From JAKEGK01 sp036507695 (lineage in GTDB: Bacteria > Pseudomonadota > Gammaproteobacteria > SZUA-152): DNA of 7,271 nucleotides. The notes below the pieces were generated by a model. It was not told where the DNA came from and did no database searches. It worked only from the letters and a program-made list of their open reading frames with translations. Shown here in pieces: positions 5,418 to 7,271 of this stretch. The stretch lies in assembly GCA_036507695.1 (NCBI GenBank), contig DATCIR010000131.1:1-7271 (forward strand). The letters are read 5' to 3'. Position numbers and translations under genes: made by a program. The stretch's first letter is position 1; the number at the start of each line of letters is the position of its first letter.

Positions 5418-7271
5418 CAGGATTTTGCCTTTTTGAACAGCGTGCGAATGCGCACGGCATTGCCAATGACCAGCAGGGAACTGATGGGCATCGAGATCGC
5501 GGCAACGAGTGGTGTTATCAGCGCCGCCATGGCGAGCGGCACCATAATAAGGTTGTAGGTGATGGAAATTCCGATATTCTGGCGGATGGTGCGCAGTGTG
5601 CGTTGTGACAGTTGCATGGCCAGGCGGACTTTATCCAGTTCGTTGCTCATCAGCACGATATCCGCGCTTTCGCCGGAAACATCGGTGCCGGAACCCAAGG
5701 CAATGCCCACGTCCGCGCGCATCAGGGCTGGCGCGTCATTGATGCCGTCGCCGATCATGGCGACTTTGACGCCGTCTTGTTGCAGCTTGCGAATCACGCG
5801 CTCCTTGTCGTGCGGCAGCACTTCGGCGATGGTATGCATTCCACCGAGTTGCCTGGCAATTGCATCCACCACGCGGCGCCGGTCGCCGCTCAGCAAGGTT
5901 ACCTGGATGTTACTGGCTCGCAGGGCATCGATGAGCGCCCGCGCGCCGGGCCGCAACTGGTCGGCGATGGCGATCAAGCCGGCTTCCCTGCCGTTGATGG
6001 CGACATGCGCGCACGTCGTACCCATGGCCTCGTAGTGCAGGGTGTGTTCATGTAATTCGGAGTTGGTTTTAACACCATGCTGCTCAAACCAGGCGTAGGT
6101 TCCAATGAGCAAGGTATCATTGCCAAGCCTGCCTTTGATGCCATAACCGGGCCGACTCTCAACGCCGCTTGCGCCTGACACTGTCAAGCCGCGCAATTTT
6201 GCGGCGTTAACCATAGCGTTGGCGATACTGTGTTCCGAATACATTTCAATCGCGGCGGCAGCGGCCAGCAAATCGTTTTCCTGCCGGCCCGCCACTGTGA
6301 CAACGCGTTCCACCCGCATGCGGCCTTCGGTCAGGGTACCCGTTTTGTCAAACACGATATGCTCGATATGCGACAAGGTTTCCAGCACGCTGCCGTTTTT
6401 TACCAGAATGCCATGGCGCGCGCCCAGACCGGACGCGGAAACGATGGCCATGGGTGTCGCCATACCAAACGCGCACGGGCAGGTAATAATAAGTACCGCG
6501 GTAGCGGCCATTAACGCTAATTCAAAACCGGTGTTAAGCCAATAGAGAAACGTGACCGCCGCCAGTGACAGGGTGATTGCCACAAACCACGGTACGATAC
6601 GGTCGGCCATGCGCTGGATGGGCGCTTTGGAGGCCTGCGCGTGTTCCACCAGATGAATAATGCGCCCCAGCGAGGTATTGCGCAGCGTGCTTTCAACTTT
6701 AATGGTCAATGCGCTATCCATATTCAAGGTGCCGGCAGCGGCGTGATCGTTATGGGTTTTGGTAACGGGGGCGGCTTCACCGCTCAACATGGATTCATCC
6801 ACGGCGCTGCGGCCTGCGATGACGATGCCATCCACCGGAATGCGTTCACCCGGTTTTACTAAAACGGTGTCGCCGGGTTTGATGGCGCGGATGGGTAATA
6901 GTATTTCCGCGTTATCACGCAGCACGGCCGCGCCGCGGGGTTGCAAGTCCAGCAAACGCTGCGAGGAGGCGATCGCCTGGCGTTTGGTGATGGCTTCCAG
7001 GTAGCGGCCTACCAGGATCACAAATAAAAAGTTGACGACGGTATCGAAGTACACCTCGCCGATTGGCGGCTGCGATACCGTGATGTAAACGGAATAAAGA
7101 TAAGTCACGCCCGCGCCGATGGCGATGGGTAAGTCCATGGTGAGGTAAAATCGTCTTAACCCGGTCCAGGCGTTGCGGAAAAAAGGATAACCGGAGTAGA
7201 GCAGGGCGGGTGTGGCCAGGGCAAAACCCGCCCAATGAAACAATTGCCGGAATTCACTTTGATCCGCGCCG
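5417..7271 (-). CDS. ccoI: Copper-transporting P1B-type ATPase CcoI (5' end outside window)
   Basis: This heavy-metal P-type ATPase of the inner membrane is expected to export Cu(I) for assembly of the cbb3 oxidase copper centre. The frame stays open to the window edge, so the N-terminus, where metal-binding domains normally lie, is missing. A TTG at 7241-7243 is not the start. Numbering from that codon, landmarks are helix-rich segments (about 1-80), the actuator-domain loop SGE (154-156), the metal-site CPC (255-257, ITCPCAFGMATP), DKTGT with phosphorylated Asp299, the N-domain SEHS (336-339) and GYG (367-369), GDGIND (498-503), and the last helices with YN (563-564) and MPISS (585-589). 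CPCAFGM and SEHS differ from the usual CPCALGL/CPCALSL and SEHP. The stop overlaps the ccoS start by one base. CcoI rather than a general CopA is called mainly from the ccoS linkage. Confidence 0.88.
   Translation of the reverse strand, partial: GADQSEFRQLFHWAGFALATPALLYSGYPFFRNAWTGLRRFYLTMDLPIAIGAGVTYLYSVYITVSQPPIGEVYFDTVVNFLFVILVGRYLEAITKRQAIASSQRLLDLQPRGAAVLRDNAEILLPIRAIKPGDTVLVKPGERIPVDGIVIAGRSAVDESMLSGEAAPVTKTHNDHAAAGTLNMDSALTIKVESTLRNTSLGRIIHLVEHAQASKAPIQRMADRIVPWFVAITLSLAAVTFLYWLNTGFELALMAATAVLIITCPCAFGMATPMAIVSASGLGARHGILVKNGSVLETLSHIEHIVFDKTGTLTEGRMRVERVVTVAGRQENDLLAAAAAIEMYSEHSIANAMVNAAKLRGLTVSGASGVESRPGYGIKGRLGNDTLLIGTYAWFEQHGVKTNSELHEHTLHYEAMGTTCAHVAINGREAGLIAIADQLRPGARALIDALRASNIQVTLLSGDRRRVVDAIARQLGGMHTIAEVLPHDKERVIRKLQQDGVKVAMIGDGINDAPALMRADVGIALGSGTDVSGESADIVLMSNELDKVRLAMQLSQRTLRTIRQNIGISITYNLIMVPLAMAALITPLVAAISMPISSLLVIGNAVRIRTLFKKAKS

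Noticed and set aside
5612..6055. 147-codon plus-strand frame inside ccoI
   Set aside because: It is a shadow of the ATPase, whose GDGIND motif and other conserved regions are read on the opposite strand over the same bases.
7241..7243. TTG as the start of the ATPase
   Set aside because: The frame remains open to the window edge with family-like residues upstream, and P1B-ATPases have N-terminal domains that would lie outside, so the gene is simply cut by the window.

Overview
The window looks like a chromosomal segment of a gammaproteobacterium. The evidence is a cbb3-oxidase assembly cluster (ccoI-ccoS plus a DsbD_2/SafE-type membrane protein) in the order typical of that class, a standard-length bacterial glucose-6-phosphate isomerase, and a palindromic intergenic element of a type common in marine and free-living gammaproteobacteria. 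The genus cannot be read from the sequence. I see no rRNA, tRNA, CRISPR array, transposase or phage gene.

Left part (1-611). A nested palindromic repeat (about 6-95) is followed by about 500 bp that look like decaying coding sequence. Positions 126-380 read as the C-terminal third of an Asp/Glu/hydantoin-racemase-like protein if two compensating frameshifts are allowed. Positions 381-611 contain short protein-like reading frames that I cannot identify.

Middle left (612-1945). Two same-strand soluble proteins of unknown function (211 and 218 aa, 24 bp apart) form a likely two-gene operon. It ends in a strong intrinsic terminator hairpin whose loop holds the stop codon of the second gene.

Middle (2112-3761). 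pgi, complete, with both family signatures and the expected catalytic Glu, His and Lys.

Right part (3745-7271). This is the downstream end of a cbb3 cytochrome oxidase maturation cluster on the minus strand. It holds ccoI (copper P1B-ATPase, 5' end outside the window), then ccoS (1-nt overlap), then, after an opposite-strand gene, a six-helix Cys/His membrane protein. The interposed plus-strand gene (4539-5204) encodes a membrane-anchored protein of unknown function. Its stop codon abuts the ccoS stop with no spacer, its start lies 29 bp from the divergent membrane-protein start, and its probable terminator lies inside the ccoS reading frame. This resembles a non-contiguous operon and is the most unusual layout here. 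pgi and the membrane-protein gene converge and overlap by 17 bp.

How the genes work together: CcoI exports copper towards the periplasm for the CcoN heme-copper centre, CcoS is needed for cofactor incorporation into CcoN, and the DsbD_2-type protein usually accompanies them. pgi and the two-gene hypothetical pair are separate units. I found no clear case for a wholly new defence or mobile system.
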